DNA of 64,000 nucleotides from Desulfitobacterium metallireducens DSM 15288. GTDB taxonomy: Bacteria > Bacillota > Desulfitobacteriia > Desulfitobacteriales > Desulfitobacteriaceae. Shown piece after piece: positions 28,253 through 38,010 of the stretch. The translations under genes and the position numbers were made by a program. The notes under the pieces are model-generated. The model was not told the DNA's origin and did no database searches. It was given only the letters and a program-made list of their open reading frames with translations. How positions within the stretch are numbered: position 1 is the first letter of the stretch; each line of letters opens with the position of its first letter. The stretch lies in NCBI RefSeq assembly GCF_000231405.2, contig NZ_CP007032.1:2356001-2420000 (forward strand), in the 5' to 3' direction.

Positions 28253-28921
28253 TCACGTTCTGCCATGCTGTTTATCGTAGTACACCGTATTTCCAAACCC
28301 CGGCTCCACCTCAACTTCGAGGCTTTCGATATCATCTACTGCACCGATCACTTCATCAGCATCTTCATACATTTCATTAGGATCACTAATGTCTCGATTC
28401 GTGCCTAGATCCTGAGGAGAATCTGCTGTTCCATAACGAGCGACCGCTTGCCAAGAATCTTCGCTATCAAACTCGACGCGATCTGTTGCATCATTAAAGG
28501 TCCGCGAAAACGGACGATTGAGGATTTCATCTTCCACAGGTTCCCGATGCAGTGAGTGTTGTTCTTCTTTTTCTTCTAAACGACTGCAATCTTTACAAAC
28601 TGTGGTATAGGGAAGAGCTTCAAGTCGCTCCAGCGGAATCGTTTTCCCACAGTGTTCACAGATTCCGTAGCTTCCCTCTTCCCACCGTTGCAAGGCTGAA
28701 TCAATGGCATGAACTTGATGCATATAGCGATCATGAATGGCTACGTCCCGTGAACGTTCGTATACCTCTGTCGCAATATCTGCTGGATGATTATCGATTA
28801 AAGAAAGTTCTCCTATCGATTCGCGCATATCTCCAGTGATTAGTTCTGTTGCATTTTTAAGCGTTTCCTTTTTATCCTGTTTTAGTTGTTCAATCAGTTT
28901 CGCATATTTTTGATTTTCCAT
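28253..28921 (-). CDS. yteA: TraR/DksA-type zinc-finger protein (YteA family)
   Basis: About 222 residues from MENQKYAKL. The N-terminal helical region is followed by SYGICEHCGKTIPLERL and VCKDC, a C4 zinc finger (Cys-x2-Cys, 17 residues, Cys-x2-Cys). An acidic tail with ISDPNEMYEDADEVIGAVDDIE is typical of the YteA group of spore formers. Family relation to DksA suggests RNA polymerase binding, but YteA function is not established. An ATG 12 codons further up (28957) is possible; it would overlap the upstream DUF5665 gene and has no ribosome site. Confidence 0.85.
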   Translation of the reverse strand: MENQKYAKLIEQLKQDKKETLKNATELITGDMRESIGELSLIDNHPADIATEVYERSRDVAIHDRYMHQVHAIDSALQRWEEGSYGICEHCGKTIPLERLEALPYTTVCKDCSRLEEKEEQHSLHREPVEDEILNRPFSRTFNDATDRVEFDSEDSWQAVARYGTADSPQDLGTNRDISDPNEMYEDADEVIGAVDDIESLEVEVEPGFGNTVYYDKQHGRT

Positions 28922-28937
28922 TTGCTCTTCACTCTCC

Positions 28938-29267
28938 CTAATATCCATTATGGGCATTCACGACTTTTACGAGTTCAGCGATGAACCCCCCAATCACAGG
29001 CAGATTTAAAAAGACGAGACGTCGCAAGACAATAAGGGCTATACCTGCGAGAATTGATGCCCCGATGGCTATTCCTAAGCCCCGCACTAAACCAGAAGCG
29101 AAGTTAATCAAGAGCATACGTCGAGGATTATTTAAGTAAGAAATGTATTCTGAGAGGTTCATTTTCTCGAGAACCTGGGCTAATTCAGTGACTTGATTTT
29201 TAAATAGCGGCCAATCTGCGGGTTTCGTGCTTTCTGTCTTTTTTTCTTGATCCTCAGAATTTGGCAA
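28938..29267 (-). CDS. DUF5665 small membrane protein
   Basis: 109 residues. A hydrophilic N-terminus is followed by the conserved KMNLSEYISYLNNPRRMLLINFASGLVRGLGIAIG core and a hydrophobic segment (about 55-85). It matches the DUF5665 family as I remember it; function unknown. The start is a TTG at 29267 with AGAGGTG upstream. It lies about 16 bases ahead of yteA, so the two are probably cotranscribed. Confidence 0.75.
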   Translation of the reverse strand: MPNSEDQEKKTESTKPADWPLFKNQVTELAQVLEKMNLSEYISYLNNPRRMLLINFASGLVRGLGIAIGASILAGIALIVLRRLVFLNLPVIGGFIAELVKVVNAHNGY

Positions 29268-29340
29268 GCAGGATCACCTCTAATTTACACTTGACTCATT
29301 TGATATCATTGTTTCCAAACCGTTTCAAATTTACACCCAT

Positions 29341-29373
29341 AAAAAAGAGTACCTCAACGCAAGTTGAGATACC
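29341..29373 (-). terminator. Terminator after the nitroreductase gene
   Basis: GTATCTCAAC, TTGC loop, GTTGAGGTAC, then TCTTTTTT on the minus strand. Confidence 0.85.
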
Positions 29374-29382
29374 CATTCAAAT

Positions 29383-29982
29383 TTACTTAAATACTTTAAT
29401 TCGTCCCTCTAAAGGTAAAGATTGTTTTTCTCCTGCCGGAGCAGTCGGTTTACCAAAAGGCATTTGTCCCAAAAGTTTCCAATCGTTTGGAATATCCCAC
29501 GTCTTTTGAACTTCAGCATCAATCAGTGGATTATAATGTTGCAAAGAAGCACCCAAACCCTCTTCCTCTAAGGCTGTCCAAACAATATATTGAAGGAGTC
29601 CCGCAGATTCAAGAGACCAGATTGGGAAATTATCTGCATAAAGAGCGAACTTTTCTTGGAGTCCTTTAACAACACTTTGATCCTCAAAGAATAAAACAGT
29701 TCCATAGCCATCACGGAAGGACTTTATTTTATTTTCTGTGGATTCAAAATTTCCAACGGGAGCGATCTTTCTCAAGGTCTCCATCGTGATATCCCATAGT
29801 TTATCATGTTGCTCACCCAGTAATAACACCATTCGTCCACCTTGAGAATTAAAAGCTGTCGGTGCATATTCTGCAGCCTGCTCAATGATCTCTTGGATTC
29901 GAGCATCAGAAATAGGCGATTCTTTACTGAGTGCATAATACGTTCTTCTATCTTTCACAGCAGTCATAAATTCTTTAGACAT
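29383..29982 (-). CDS. Nitroreductase family protein (NADPH/FMN-dependent)
   Basis: 199 residues. It resembles the YdfN/HBN1-like branch: KDRRTYYALSKESPISD at the start, APTAFNSQGGR for FMN binding, SAGLLQYIVWTALEEEGLGASLQHY, and GQMPFGKPTAPAGEK near the end. It likely reduces nitro or quinone compounds as a homodimer; the physiological substrate is unknown. It is monocistronic, with a good promoter (30054-30083) and a terminator. Confidence 0.88.
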   Translation of the reverse strand: MSKEFMTAVKDRRTYYALSKESPISDARIQEIIEQAAEYAPTAFNSQGGRMVLLLGEQHDKLWDITMETLRKIAPVGNFESTENKIKSFRDGYGTVLFFEDQSVVKGLQEKFALYADNFPIWSLESAGLLQYIVWTALEEEGLGASLQHYNPLIDAEVQKTWDIPNDWKLLGQMPFGKPTAPAGEKQSLPLEGRIKVFK

Positions 29983-30053
29983 TCTAAACTCCCCTTTTAT
30001 TTTTATCGAACATAACTCTATATCTTTATTTAATTTAAAATTACCTTTAACTT

Positions 30054-30083
30054 ATAATAATTCTTTTGGTATCATTTTGTCAA
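30054..30083 (-). promoter_or_regulatory. Promoter of the nitroreductase gene
   Basis: A perfect TTGACA (30078-30083) and TATTAT (30054-30059) with an 18-base spacer on the minus strand, about 70 bases before the ATG. Confidence 0.7.
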
Positions 30084-30110
30084 GTAGTTACTTAATGTAA
30101 TCATAAATTT

Positions 30111-30154
30111 AAGAAAAGCCGCTCGAGAGCTATACAGCCCTAAAGCGGCTAAGC
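30111..30154 (-). terminator. Terminator after the activase gene
   Basis: The outer arms AGCCGCT and AGCGGCT enclose a second small stem and are followed by TTTTCTTAA on the minus strand. Confidence 0.75.
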
Positions 30155-30183
30155 GAACTGATGAGCAACTATCTCCTCTGAAT

Positions 30184-33100
30184 TTAACCTGATACACTCG
30201 CTGGATTAGCACCGTCAGCTAACGAAATTTCCTTTGTCTGGATTTCTCGCTTCTCCATTGTCTCTTTTCCCAAATTTTCTTGAGCAACAGACAGCATCAA
30301 CTTAATCCGATTGAGCTGATTTACCTCGCTCGCTCCGGGATCATAGTCGATCGGAGCAATATTAGAAAGCGGGTAAGAACGCCTTAACTCGCGGATCATC
30401 CCTTTCCCCGTGATATGATTGGGCAGACAGGCAAAGGGTTGCAAGCAGACAATATTGTTTACTCCGCTTTGAATGAGTTCAACCATTTCCCCGGTTAGGA
30501 ACCACCCCTCTCCTGTTTGATTAGCCAGTGAAAGATGCTTTTCCGCCCCATTTGCAATATGGCGAATCGATTGAGGAGCACTGAAGCGTTTACTCGCCTT
30601 CAAGGCTTTTTTCATATCCCGACGATAGTACTCTATTACTCCAATAGAGATATTTCCATTGATCATACTCTTAAAACTGCCAGAAAGAAGCTGATACTTT
30701 ATTTGATTATCAAAGGCACTATAGAGTAAGAAATCCATAAGATCAGGCATAACCGCTTCTGCCCCTTCTGCCTCAAGAAGCTCGACAATATTGTTATTGG
30801 CCGTGGGGTGGAATTTAACCAAGATCTCGCCGACAATACCCACTTTCGGTTTGACGAGATATTCATCGATTGGCAAGTTGTCAAAGTCTTTAACTATCCC
30901 GTAAATATTTTCGCGGATCTCCTTGCGGTTCCCCTTACGAAGCGACTCTTGACATTTCTCTACCCAGTGTTCATATAAAGCATTCGCTGATCCTGCAACC
31001 TTTTCATAAGGTCGAATGCGATAAAGGACACGCATCAAGAGATCGCCATAAATTAATCCTTGCATGAGATCATTAAGCAGGGCTCCCGTAATTTGAAAAC
31101 CCGGATTTTTCTCTAACCCGGAGGCACTAAGGGATAGCACAGGAATATGATCAAGTTTAGCGTCACGAAGGGCTTTGCGAATGAACGCAATATAATTGGT
31201 AGCCCGACAACCGCCACCGGTCTGGCTGATAATCACTGCAGTTCGATTCAAATCATACTTTCCAGAACGCAAGGCTTCCATAAGCTGTCCGACAACAATG
31301 ATTGCTGGATAGCAGGCATCATTGTGAACCGTACGGAGACCCTCATCCACAGCCGATTTATCCACTGAGGGGAGAATTTCGATTGTATACCCCGCCTTTT
31401 CAAACCCTGTCTTTAGAAATTGGAAGTGGATCGGTGACATTTGCGGTGAAAGAATCGTATAATTCTTTTTCATCTCTTCCGTAAAGACAACTCTTTCTTG
31501 GAGATCATAAAGTTTCTTTGGAACAAAGTTACGTTTGTCACGCTCGTTAATAGCCGCTATCAAGGAACGAATCCGAATGCGAGCCGCTCCGAGGTTATTG
31601 ATTTCATCAATTTTTAAAACGGTAGAGATTTTACCATAACGCTCGAGTATCTCTTTAACTTGGTCTGTGGTCACTGCATCAAGACCGCATCCAAACGAGT
31701 TTAACTGGACAAGCTCCAGATCCGCCTGCTGAGCGACATAGCTTGCGGCCGAATATAAACGAGAATGATACACCCACTGGTCAACAACACGAATGGGTCT
31801 TTCAACCGGCATTAAATGATGGATTGCATCCTCAGTAAGAATGGCAAATCCATAGGAACTCATCATTTCAGGAATTCCATGATTAATTTCCGGATCAATA
31901 TGATAAGGCCGTCCTGCCAGAACAATCCCTTTGATCTGATGCTGGCGTATATACTCAATCGTTTTTTCGCCCTGTACTTGAACTTCTTTTTTATAAGCAG
32001 CCAACTCTTCATAGGCTTTGCGCATGGCCTCAACCAGTTCATGCTTCGGAATTCCCTCTGGAGCTAACTCTTTAATAAGCCGTTTAGCCATCCGCTTTGG
32101 CATATCTAAAGGCAAGAAGGGATGATAGAACGTGATATCATCATGACGGATAATATCCATGTTCGCCCAGATAGTTTCCGGATAAGAGGTTACCACGGGA
32201 CAGTTATAGTGATTATTTGCACCCGAATCTTCCTCAATATTATAAGGAATACTGGGATAAAAGACTTTTTTAATTCCCTTGTTCACTAAATCAATAATAT
32301 GACCATGTACTAGCTTGGCCGGATAACATGCGGATTCTGAAGGAATCGTATCCATACCTTGCTCATATATTTTTTTCGAGGAACGACCCGATAAAACAAC
32401 CCGATATCCAAGTTCCGTAAAGAAAGTATACCAAAAGGGATAGTCCTCATACATATTAAGAACTCTCGGCAGGCCAATTTCACCCCGTTTGGCTTCGGTT
32501 ACTTTTAACGGTTTATAGTTAAAGACCCGTTTATATTTATAGTCATAGAGGTTAGGAATATCGTTCTTACAAATCTCTTTACCTGCTCCTCGTTCACAAC
32601 GGTTACCCGAGTAAAACTCGCTTCCATTGGAAAAATGCTTCACTGTGACCATACAGTTATTTCCGCAGAGTCCGCAACGCTTCAGGGTTGTCTCGGTTGA
32701 AAAACTATCCAGCTCCTCACCCTGAAGGAGGCTGGATTCATAGTCTTCCTCATAACGTTCGCGGGCCACTAAAGCCGACCCGAAAGCCCCCATAATTCCT
32801 GCAATATCCGGACGGACTACATCTCGACCCAGGATCTTTTCGATGGAGCGCAGAACAGCATCATTGTAGAAGGTCCCGCCTTGTACAACCACTTTTTCCC
32901 CTAACTCCTCAACGCTACGCAAACGAATGACTTTAAAAAGGGCATTTTTAATAACCGAAAGCGAAATCCCTGCGGAAATATCACTCACATCGGCGCCTTC
33001 TTTTTGAGCTTGTTTCACTTTAGAGTTCATGAAAACAGTGCAGCGCGTTCCCAAATCAACTGGTTTTTTCGACATTACACCAAGCTTCGCAAATTCCTTC

Positions 33101-34488
33101 ACTTCAACATTTAAGCCATTGGCAAAAGTCTCAATAAACGAACCGCAACCCGATGAACAGGCTTCATTAAGGCTGATTGAATCAATGACCCCCTCTTTGA
33201 TGACTAAGCTCTTCATATCTTGTCCACCAACATCGAGTACAAAATCCACACCAGGCAAGAAAAAGTCTGCCGCTTTAAAGTGAGCGACCGTCTCAATTTC
33301 CCCGATATCCACTTTCAAGGCCGCCTTAATCAGATGTTCCCCATATCCGGTTACAGCCGAATGAACAATCTCTGTCTGGGGATTCAGCTTACCCAAAAGT
33401 TCCTTAAGCGCTTTAATCGTTGACTCAAGAGGACTTCCCATGTTGCTTCCATAATACGAATAAAGGAGACTTCCATCCTCTCCAATTAAGGCAATTTTCG
33501 TAGTCGTTGACCCTGCATCAATTCCTAAATAAGCCTTTCCCGAGTAGCTTTCAAGGCTTTCACGTTTGACTTTATATTTTTCATGACGGGCCTTAAAGGC
33601 TTGATATTCGACTTCATTGGCAAAGAGGGGATCCATGGCGCCACTGTCGTCTTCTCTCATCTTATAAATGGCCGGCGTCCGCTCATATAAACATTCAAAA
33701 GAAATGGGTTGTTCGCCTCGAGAAGAGATTGCCGCCCCAATCGCGACAAAGAATTGGGAATCATCTGGGAAAACAACATCTTGATCCGTGAGCTTTAACG
33801 TCTCGATAAAACGTTCACGAAGCTCAGACATAAAGTGCAAAGGTCCCCCGAGAAAGGCCACGTTTCCTTGAATAGGCCGACCTTGGGCTAAGCCACTGAT
33901 AGTTTGATTCACAACCGCTTGTAGTACAGAAGCCGCAATATCCTCTTTAGCTGCTCCCTCATTAAGAAGGGGCTGGATATCGGTTTTTGCAAACACACCG
34001 CAACGTGAAGCGATCGGATAGATATTTTGATAATTTTTAGCCAGTTCATTAAGCCCTGTTGCATCAGTTTGCAAAAGAGATGCCATCTGATCAATAAACG
34101 CGCCAGTACCTCCGGCACAAGTTCCATTCATCCGTTGCTCCATTGAGTCGCCCAAGAATGTAATCTTCGCATCTTCACCGCCAAGCTCAATCGCTGCATC
34201 AGTCCTTGGAATGATCGACTTAATCGCGTTCGTGCAGGCAATAACTTCTTGAATAAAGGGGACATCGAGTTTTTGGGAAATGTTGAATCCCCCTGACCCG
34301 GTGATCATCAAAGTCAACCCGTGTCCTTTTATGACATTTTTTGCATCTTCCAGCATACCAATAACCGTATTCTTGATATTCGAAAAGTGTCGGAGATATT
34401 TCTTATAAACAATCTGATTCTCATCATTGATTACAACCATTTTCACTGTTGTTGAGCCTACATCTAATCCTACATTTAATACGCTCAT
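30184..34488 (-). CDS. Giant 2-hydroxyacyl-CoA dehydratase activase-type protein (BadF/HgdC ASKHA domains plus DUF2229 and HgdB-like regions)
   Basis: 1434 residues. Two ASKHA ATPase domains are visible. The first starts [21 protein letters not shown], with [10 protein letters not shown] and [12 protein letters not shown] cysteines. The second starts near 318 ([18 protein letters not shown]), with ACSSGCGSF and [22 protein letters not shown] cluster follows near 630, then a DUF2229-like region ([18 protein letters not shown]), and an HgdB-like C-terminus with [12 protein letters not shown]. Single-domain activases use ATP to push an electron into a dehydratase from a 4Fe-4S cluster. No separate dehydratase subunits lie nearby, so the partner or substrate is unknown. 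The ATG follows GGAGGAG and overlaps the tetR stop by one base. Confidence 0.85.
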   Translation of the reverse strand: MSVLNVGLDVGSTTVKMVVINDENQIVYKKYLRHFSNIKNTVIGMLEDAKNVIKGHGLTLMITGSGGFNISQKLDVPFIQEVIACTNAIKSIIPRTDAAIELGGEDAKITFLGDSMEQRMNGTCAGGTGAFIDQMASLLQTDATGLNELAKNYQNIYPIASRCGVFAKTDIQPLLNEGAAKEDIAASVLQAVVNQTISGLAQGRPIQGNVAFLGGPLHFMSELRERFIETLKLTDQDVVFPDDSQFFVAIGAAISSRGEQPISFECLYERTPAIYKMREDDSGAMDPLFANEVEYQAFKARHEKYKVKRESLESYSGKAYLGIDAGSTTTKIALIGEDGSLLYSYYGSNMGSPLESTIKALKELLGKLNPQTEIVHSAVTGYGEHLIKAALKVDIGEIETVAHFKAADFFLPGVDFVLDVGGQDMKSLVIKEGVIDSISLNEACSSGCGSFIETFANGLNVEVKEFAKLGVMSKKPVDLGTRCTVFMNSKVKQAQKEGADVSDISAGISLSVIKNALFKVIRLRSVEELGEKVVVQGGTFYNDAVLRSIEKILGRDVVRPDIAGIMGAFGSALVARERYEEDYESSLLQGEELDSFSTETTLKRCGLCGNNCMVTVKHFSNGSEFYSGNRCERGAGKEICKNDIPNLYDYKYKRVFNYKPLKVTEAKRGEIGLPRVLNMYEDYPFWYTFFTELGYRVVLSGRSSKKIYEQGMDTIPSESACYPAKLVHGHIIDLVNKGIKKVFYPSIPYNIEEDSGANNHYNCPVVTSYPETIWANMDIIRHDDITFYHPFLPLDMPKRMAKRLIKELAPEGIPKHELVEAMRKAYEELAAYKKEVQVQGEKTIEYIRQHQIKGIVLAGRPYHIDPEINHGIPEMMSSYGFAILTEDAIHHLMPVERPIRVVDQWVYHSRLYSAASYVAQQADLELVQLNSFGCGLDAVTTDQVKEILERYGKISTVLKIDEINNLGAARIRIRSLIAAINERDKRNFVPKKLYDLQERVVFTEEMKKNYTILSPQMSPIHFQFLKTGFEKAGYTIEILPSVDKSAVDEGLRTVHNDACYPAIIVVGQLMEALRSGKYDLNRTAVIISQTGGGCRATNYIAFIRKALRDAKLDHIPVLSLSASGLEKNPGFQITGALLNDLMQGLIYGDLLMRVLYRIRPYEKVAGSANALYEHWVEKCQESLRKGNRKEIRENIYGIVKDFDNLPIDEYLVKPKVGIVGEILVKFHPTANNNIVELLEAEGAEAVMPDLMDFLLYSAFDNQIKYQLLSGSFKSMINGNISIGVIEYYRRDMKKALKASKRFSAPQSIRHIANGAEKHLSLANQTGEGWFLTGEMVELIQSGVNNIVCLQPFACLPNHITGKGMIRELRRSYPLSNIAPIDYDPGASEVNQLNRIKLMLSVAQENLGKETMEKREIQTKEISLADGANPASVSG

Positions 34489-35102
34489 TAATTCTCCTCC
34501 ATAGTAGTTCTCGAGCCACTCGCTATCGGACATTGGCTACGGACAGACAGTTGTTGGGCATAATCGGCAATATAATTGTCGATCTCTGTTCCAGACAGCA
34601 ATTGCTTATTGACTAAACAGAGCATAAATAGACCAAAATTATAAGCGAGAATATTCACAGCCCATTTTTCCGCATCAGCTATAAAGTATCCTTTCTCCTT
34701 CATCTTGGACAAGTAGTCCAGTAACAGCCTTTTTAATTCACTAGGAAATCTTAATAATGGCGCATCAGATATGGACATAAAATCTTGATTGCGAAATTGC
34801 ATCATGATAATTTTCTGGTTCTTCCATAGATTTTCCTGGTAACAATGACATATTTTAATTAAATCTCTTTCTAAGTTTTCCTCCATTTGTTGTTCAAAGA
34901 GGACTTTGAACTGCGGAGTGAAGATATAGGTTTCAAACATGCTTTCGAAAAGATTGCGTTTACAGGCAAAATGCCGAAAAAGCGTCATTTCACTAACCCC
35001 GGCTTGGTGGGCAATTTCCTTTGTCGCTACGGCATCATATCCTCTTTGTGAAAATAGGAGTAAAGCTGCTTCTAAAATTTTCTTTTCCGTTGTGGAGATC
35101 AT
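34488..35102 (-). CDS. TetR family transcriptional regulator
   Basis: 204 residues. The N-terminal helix-turn-helix is [28 protein letters not shown] (near 28-55); the C-terminal ligand domain is divergent. Its stop overlaps the activase start, so it should be co-translated with it. A perfect 11-base inverted repeat lies between its promoter and its start, which argues for autorepression and control of the activase. The inducer is unknown; an acyl-CoA or fatty-acid-related ligand is a guess from the partner gene. Confidence 0.92.
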   Translation of the reverse strand: MISTTEKKILEAALLLFSQRGYDAVATKEIAHQAGVSEMTLFRHFACKRNLFESMFETYIFTPQFKVLFEQQMEENLERDLIKICHCYQENLWKNQKIIMMQFRNQDFMSISDAPLLRFPSELKRLLLDYLSKMKEKGYFIADAEKWAVNILAYNFGLFMLCLVNKQLLSGTEIDNYIADYAQQLSVRSQCPIASGSRTTMEEN

Positions 35103-35138
35103 CTATTGTAATTCCTCCTGTAAGCAACCTGTTAACGC

Positions 35139-35166
35139 AAAGATGTTAGCATCTACTAACATCTTT
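35139..35166. promoter_or_regulatory. Palindromic operator for the TetR regulator
   Basis: AAAGATGTTAG and CTAACATCTTT are perfect inverted arms with a 6-base spacer. The palindrome begins immediately downstream of the -10 element and would cover the transcription start. Confidence 0.8.
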
Positions 35167-35195
35167 ATTTTATCATTTCCTCCTAGGTCTGTAAA
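35167..35195 (-). promoter_or_regulatory. Promoter of the tetR-activase operon
   Basis: TTTACA (35190-35195) and TAAAAT (35167-35172) with 17 bases between, on the minus strand. The -10 abuts the operator. Confidence 0.7.
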
Positions 35196-35317
35196 CAACA
35201 TCCACCTTAATACCATCATCACTTCGCTTTTCCTTGTTTGTTTTTCTTATTCTTATGCAATACACTCGTAATTTCTTACGAATATATATGTAGAAAGCTT
35301 AACTTTATAAAAATATT

Positions 35318-35355
35318 CAAAAACGCCGCTAACAATACTGTTAGCGGCGTTTTTG
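35318..35355 (-). terminator. Strong symmetric terminator after pta
   Basis: CGCCGCTAACA, a 4-base loop and TGTTAGCGGCG with A and T tracts on both sides. It ends pta on the minus strand and could act in both directions. Confidence 0.88.
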
Positions 35356-35374
35356 AATATTTATCAAAGAGGCT

Positions 35375-36379
35375 TTATTTTTTAAGCGTCTGCGCTTGCA
35401 CAGCGGTTATGGCCACGACATTTACGATGTCTTCTGCGCTGCATCCTCTTGAAAGGTCATTGATCGGTTTGGCAAAGCCCTGGCAGATAGGTCCTATGGC
35501 CTCCGCTCCAGCCAACCGCTGTACGAGCTTATAGCCAATGTTTCCCGCTTGGAGGTCCGGGAATACGAGGACATTTGCCTCTCCAGCTACCTTCGAGTTT
35601 GGAGCCTTCAGCTTGCCTACTTTTTCAACAAGCGCTGCATCAGCCTGAAGTTCTCCATCAATCGCAAGATCTGGTCTAAGTTCGTTAGCCTTTTTAACAG
35701 CATTTTGAACTTTAGTCACGTTTTCATGTTTTGCACTGCCCATCGTAGAGAATGAGAGCATCGCTACCTTGGGATCCATCTTGCAGAGATTCTTTGCTGT
35801 CTCTGCCGTGGAAATGGCAATTGCCGCGAGTTCATCTTCATTGGGATTTGGGTTAACAGCGCAGTCAGCAAAAAGCATCGTGCCATCCTCGCCATATTCC
35901 TTGTTCTGAAGAAGCATGACGAAGAAAGAGGATACGACGCTGATGCCAGGTGCGGTTTTAATGATCTGAAGTCCCGGTTTAAGCAGATCTCCTGTCGTAT
36001 GTATAGCTCCTGAAACCATGCCTTGAGCATCGTTCATCTTGACCATCAAAGTACCATAGTACAAGGGATCCTGTAAAGTTTTTGCCGCGCTCTCCTCGGT
36101 GACTCCCTTTGATTTTCTGAGCTCATAGAACTCTTTAGCGTAGACACTGGTCTTTTCAGATTTTGCGGGATCCTGAATTTCTATCCCTTCGATATTAATT
36201 CCAAGTTTTTTTGCATTTCCCTTGATAACTTCCTCGTTACCAACAAGAATCACTTCAGCAACTTTCTCAGCATGGATGGTTGCTGCTGCAGTAAGGTTTC
36301 TTTCTTCCTCACCTTCTGGTAAAACTATTCTTTGAATATCGCTTTTAGCGAGATTCTTCATTGTTGACAAAAAACCCAT
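35375..36379 (-). CDS. pta: Phosphate acetyltransferase
   Basis: 334 residues, the short single-domain form. It interconverts acetyl-CoA and acetyl phosphate. Conserved regions are RIVLPEGEEERNL near the start, ADCAVNPNPNEDELA, MLSFSTMGSAKH, DGELQADAAL, VFPDLQAGNIGYKL and GPICQGFAKPINDLSRG. No ackA is in the window. AAGGGAG precedes the ATG. It follows the PK-domain-like gene by about 100 bases and may be transcribed on its own. Confidence 0.95.
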   Translation of the reverse strand: MGFLSTMKNLAKSDIQRIVLPEGEEERNLTAAATIHAEKVAEVILVGNEEVIKGNAKKLGINIEGIEIQDPAKSEKTSVYAKEFYELRKSKGVTEESAAKTLQDPLYYGTLMVKMNDAQGMVSGAIHTTGDLLKPGLQIIKTAPGISVVSSFFVMLLQNKEYGEDGTMLFADCAVNPNPNEDELAAIAISTAETAKNLCKMDPKVAMLSFSTMGSAKHENVTKVQNAVKKANELRPDLAIDGELQADAALVEKVGKLKAPNSKVAGEANVLVFPDLQAGNIGYKLVQRLAGAEAIGPICQGFAKPINDLSRGCSAEDIVNVVAITAVQAQTLKK

Positions 36380-36482
36380 AAAATCGTCTCCCTTCGCTTA
36401 TCCTTGATTTCTGCTTAACTATAGTCTGCAATACTTCAACATTATACTCCTTTTTTTGAGGAATAGGAGTTTTTTATAACTT

Positions 36483-37031
36483 TTAGAAAGGTTTACAAAT
36501 GATTTCGTGGACCTTAGTTTTGAAAAAAGAATTTGAATGATTAGGGGTTAAAACGATAGCGCTGTCTGCGCCACGTCCTGTTCCTCCAATAGCAATTACT
36601 TTTTCACCAAATTCAATCAATCCTGCATCAAGTGCCATCACGGAGCACTCTATCCCGACTTTAACTCCTGGCCCAAAAAGTCTTAAGGTTTGTGCTACAA
36701 TTTCTGCTGGATAAAGCCCTCCATTTTGAAGTCTTAACGCACGATCAATCCCCGCAAAAAGATGAGTCGTTGTCAGCACCTTTACTCCGCGTTCTTCCAA
36801 ACTATTCCGGCGTTCTTTATCCATTTCATCTACACCTGGTCCGGCAAAACCAACATGATGTGTAACGCAAACAACCTGAACACCTTGATCCAAGAATAAT
36901 TCAGCTGTAGCACCTGAATTTGACGCCACGACAAACGTCGAAATCTCTAACTCTCGTGCTCGCTTCAGAGTTAGACGTACCACCTCTGAACTATTCTCAG
37001 AACCTGGCTTTTCAAAATAATGGACTTCCAT
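36483..37031 (-). CDS. Pyruvate kinase C-terminal (alpha/beta) domain-like protein
   Basis: About 182 residues from MEVHYFEKPG. The pattern TLKRARELEISTFVVASNSGATAELFLDQG resembles the isolated PK_C alpha/beta domain; no catalytic barrel of pyruvate kinase is present. A conserved central part reads VTHHVGFAGPGVDEMDKERR. Function unknown; a regulatory or sensor role is possible. GGGAGG, overlapping the comB stop, precedes the ATG at 37031, so it is coupled to comB. Confidence 0.7.
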   Translation of the reverse strand: MEVHYFEKPGSENSSEVVRLTLKRARELEISTFVVASNSGATAELFLDQGVQVVCVTHHVGFAGPGVDEMDKERRNSLEERGVKVLTTTHLFAGIDRALRLQNGGLYPAEIVAQTLRLFGPGVKVGIECSVMALDAGLIEFGEKVIAIGGTGRGADSAIVLTPNHSNSFFKTKVHEIICKPF

Positions 37032-37039
37032 AGCTACGA

Positions 37040-37771
37040 TTACCTCCCTTCCATTTGCCAAACCACTTCTCCATTGACAAGGGCAGGGACAATAGGAAGA
37101 ATATTAGCCGTCGAACAATAGATAACATCCTTTTCAAACCCTAATTCAAGAAGACTGCGCCCATGATCCGATTGCTCAATGATCTCCAGCAGATTATGCT
37201 TTGAAAGCTGATAGAGCATCAGAGCCGCTTCTCCCAAATCATTTAATCGGGTATCGGAGCCTAACGCGTCAATAAGCATCCCTGCACAAAGGGTATCCGG
37301 TAAATCAAAGCGGTCTTCCGTTCCAGCGCAAAAAATCACTATACCCTCTAGTAACGTTTTTTGTTTCAGACGATAAATCGCTTCGACAATGCTTTCTAGA
37401 TTTAGAAATGAAGCCATCCAGACAGCCTTAGCCTCAGCAGCCGCTCGGATCGCACGCGTTCCATTGGTTGTTGTCATGATCACTCGTTTTCCGCCCACCT
37501 TTTCTGGGGCATAATCAAAGGGCGAGTTACCCAGATCAAAACCCTCGATCCGCATAGCCCGACGTTCTCCACCCAAGAGTGCACCTGGAATTTCCATGCG
37601 TTTTTCCAGAGCGTCCTCCGGAGTCAAGACCGGGATGAGAGCTTGACAACCGTTAGCTAGAGCTGTAACCATGGTACTGGTGGCCCTCAAAACATCAATC
37701 ACGATGACAAGTTTGTCTTCCAAATAAGGAAGGACAGGCGTTCCTGCACTCGGCAGTACTTCAACTCTCAT
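37040..37771 (-). CDS. comB: 2-phosphosulfolactate phosphatase (ComB family)
   Basis: 243 residues. It removes phosphate from 2-phospho-3-sulfolactate in the family prototype. Seen: VIVIDVLRATSTMVTALANGC near the start, LLGGERRAMRIEGFDLGNSP, MTTTNGTRAI and CAGTEDRFDLPDTLCAG. In methanogens this leads to coenzyme M. In Bacillus the homolog YitC is linked to sulfolactate in spores, which suits a spore former. No comA is adjacent. Start at ATG 37771 after AGAGGTG; a GTG three codons up is possible. Confidence 0.88.
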   Translation of the reverse strand: MRVEVLPSAGTPVLPYLEDKLVIVIDVLRATSTMVTALANGCQALIPVLTPEDALEKRMEIPGALLGGERRAMRIEGFDLGNSPFDYAPEKVGGKRVIMTTTNGTRAIRAAAEAKAVWMASFLNLESIVEAIYRLKQKTLLEGIVIFCAGTEDRFDLPDTLCAGMLIDALGSDTRLNDLGEAALMLYQLSKHNLLEIIEQSDHGRSLLELGFEKDVIYCSTANILPIVPALVNGEVVWQMEGR

Positions 37772-37888
37772 ATAGGGCACCTCTTTGGCTTATTATTCTT
37801 ACATTATGCTCATGATATATCTAGCGTAACCTGTTTTCTAGCTTATTTCAACAAATTTTTCACAAAGCCTTCAATAATGACATCCTCA

Positions 37889-37916
37889 CGGAATCAACAA
37901 GCTACGCTACCGGGTC
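37889..37916. repeat. Family A repeat fragment
   Basis: AAGCTACGCTACCGGGTCTTTT resembles the right end of the full element at 3588-3607 (AAGCTACGCTATCGGGTTTCTTTT). Only this end is present, between comB and the gcv terminator. Confidence 0.45.
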
Positions 37917-37960
37917 TTTTTAGGTCTTTCAGAATTATCCCCTTTATCATGATGAGCGCA

Positions 37961-38003
37961 CAAAAAAGAAGGGGCTTTTGCACTATTTGTACAAAAGCCC
38001 CTC
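37961..38003 (-). terminator. Terminator of the glycine-cleavage operon
   Basis: GAGGGGCTTTTG and CAAAAGCCCCTTC arms followed by TTTTTT on the minus strand, right after the gcvPB stop. Confidence 0.9.
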
Positions 38004-38010
38004 AGTCTAA

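Noticed and set aside
36440-36480. Hairpin ACTCC...GGAGT with a T-run on the plus strand, upstream of pta
   Set aside because: Its T-run is on the plus strand, but no plus-strand gene ends here, so I did not call it a terminator.
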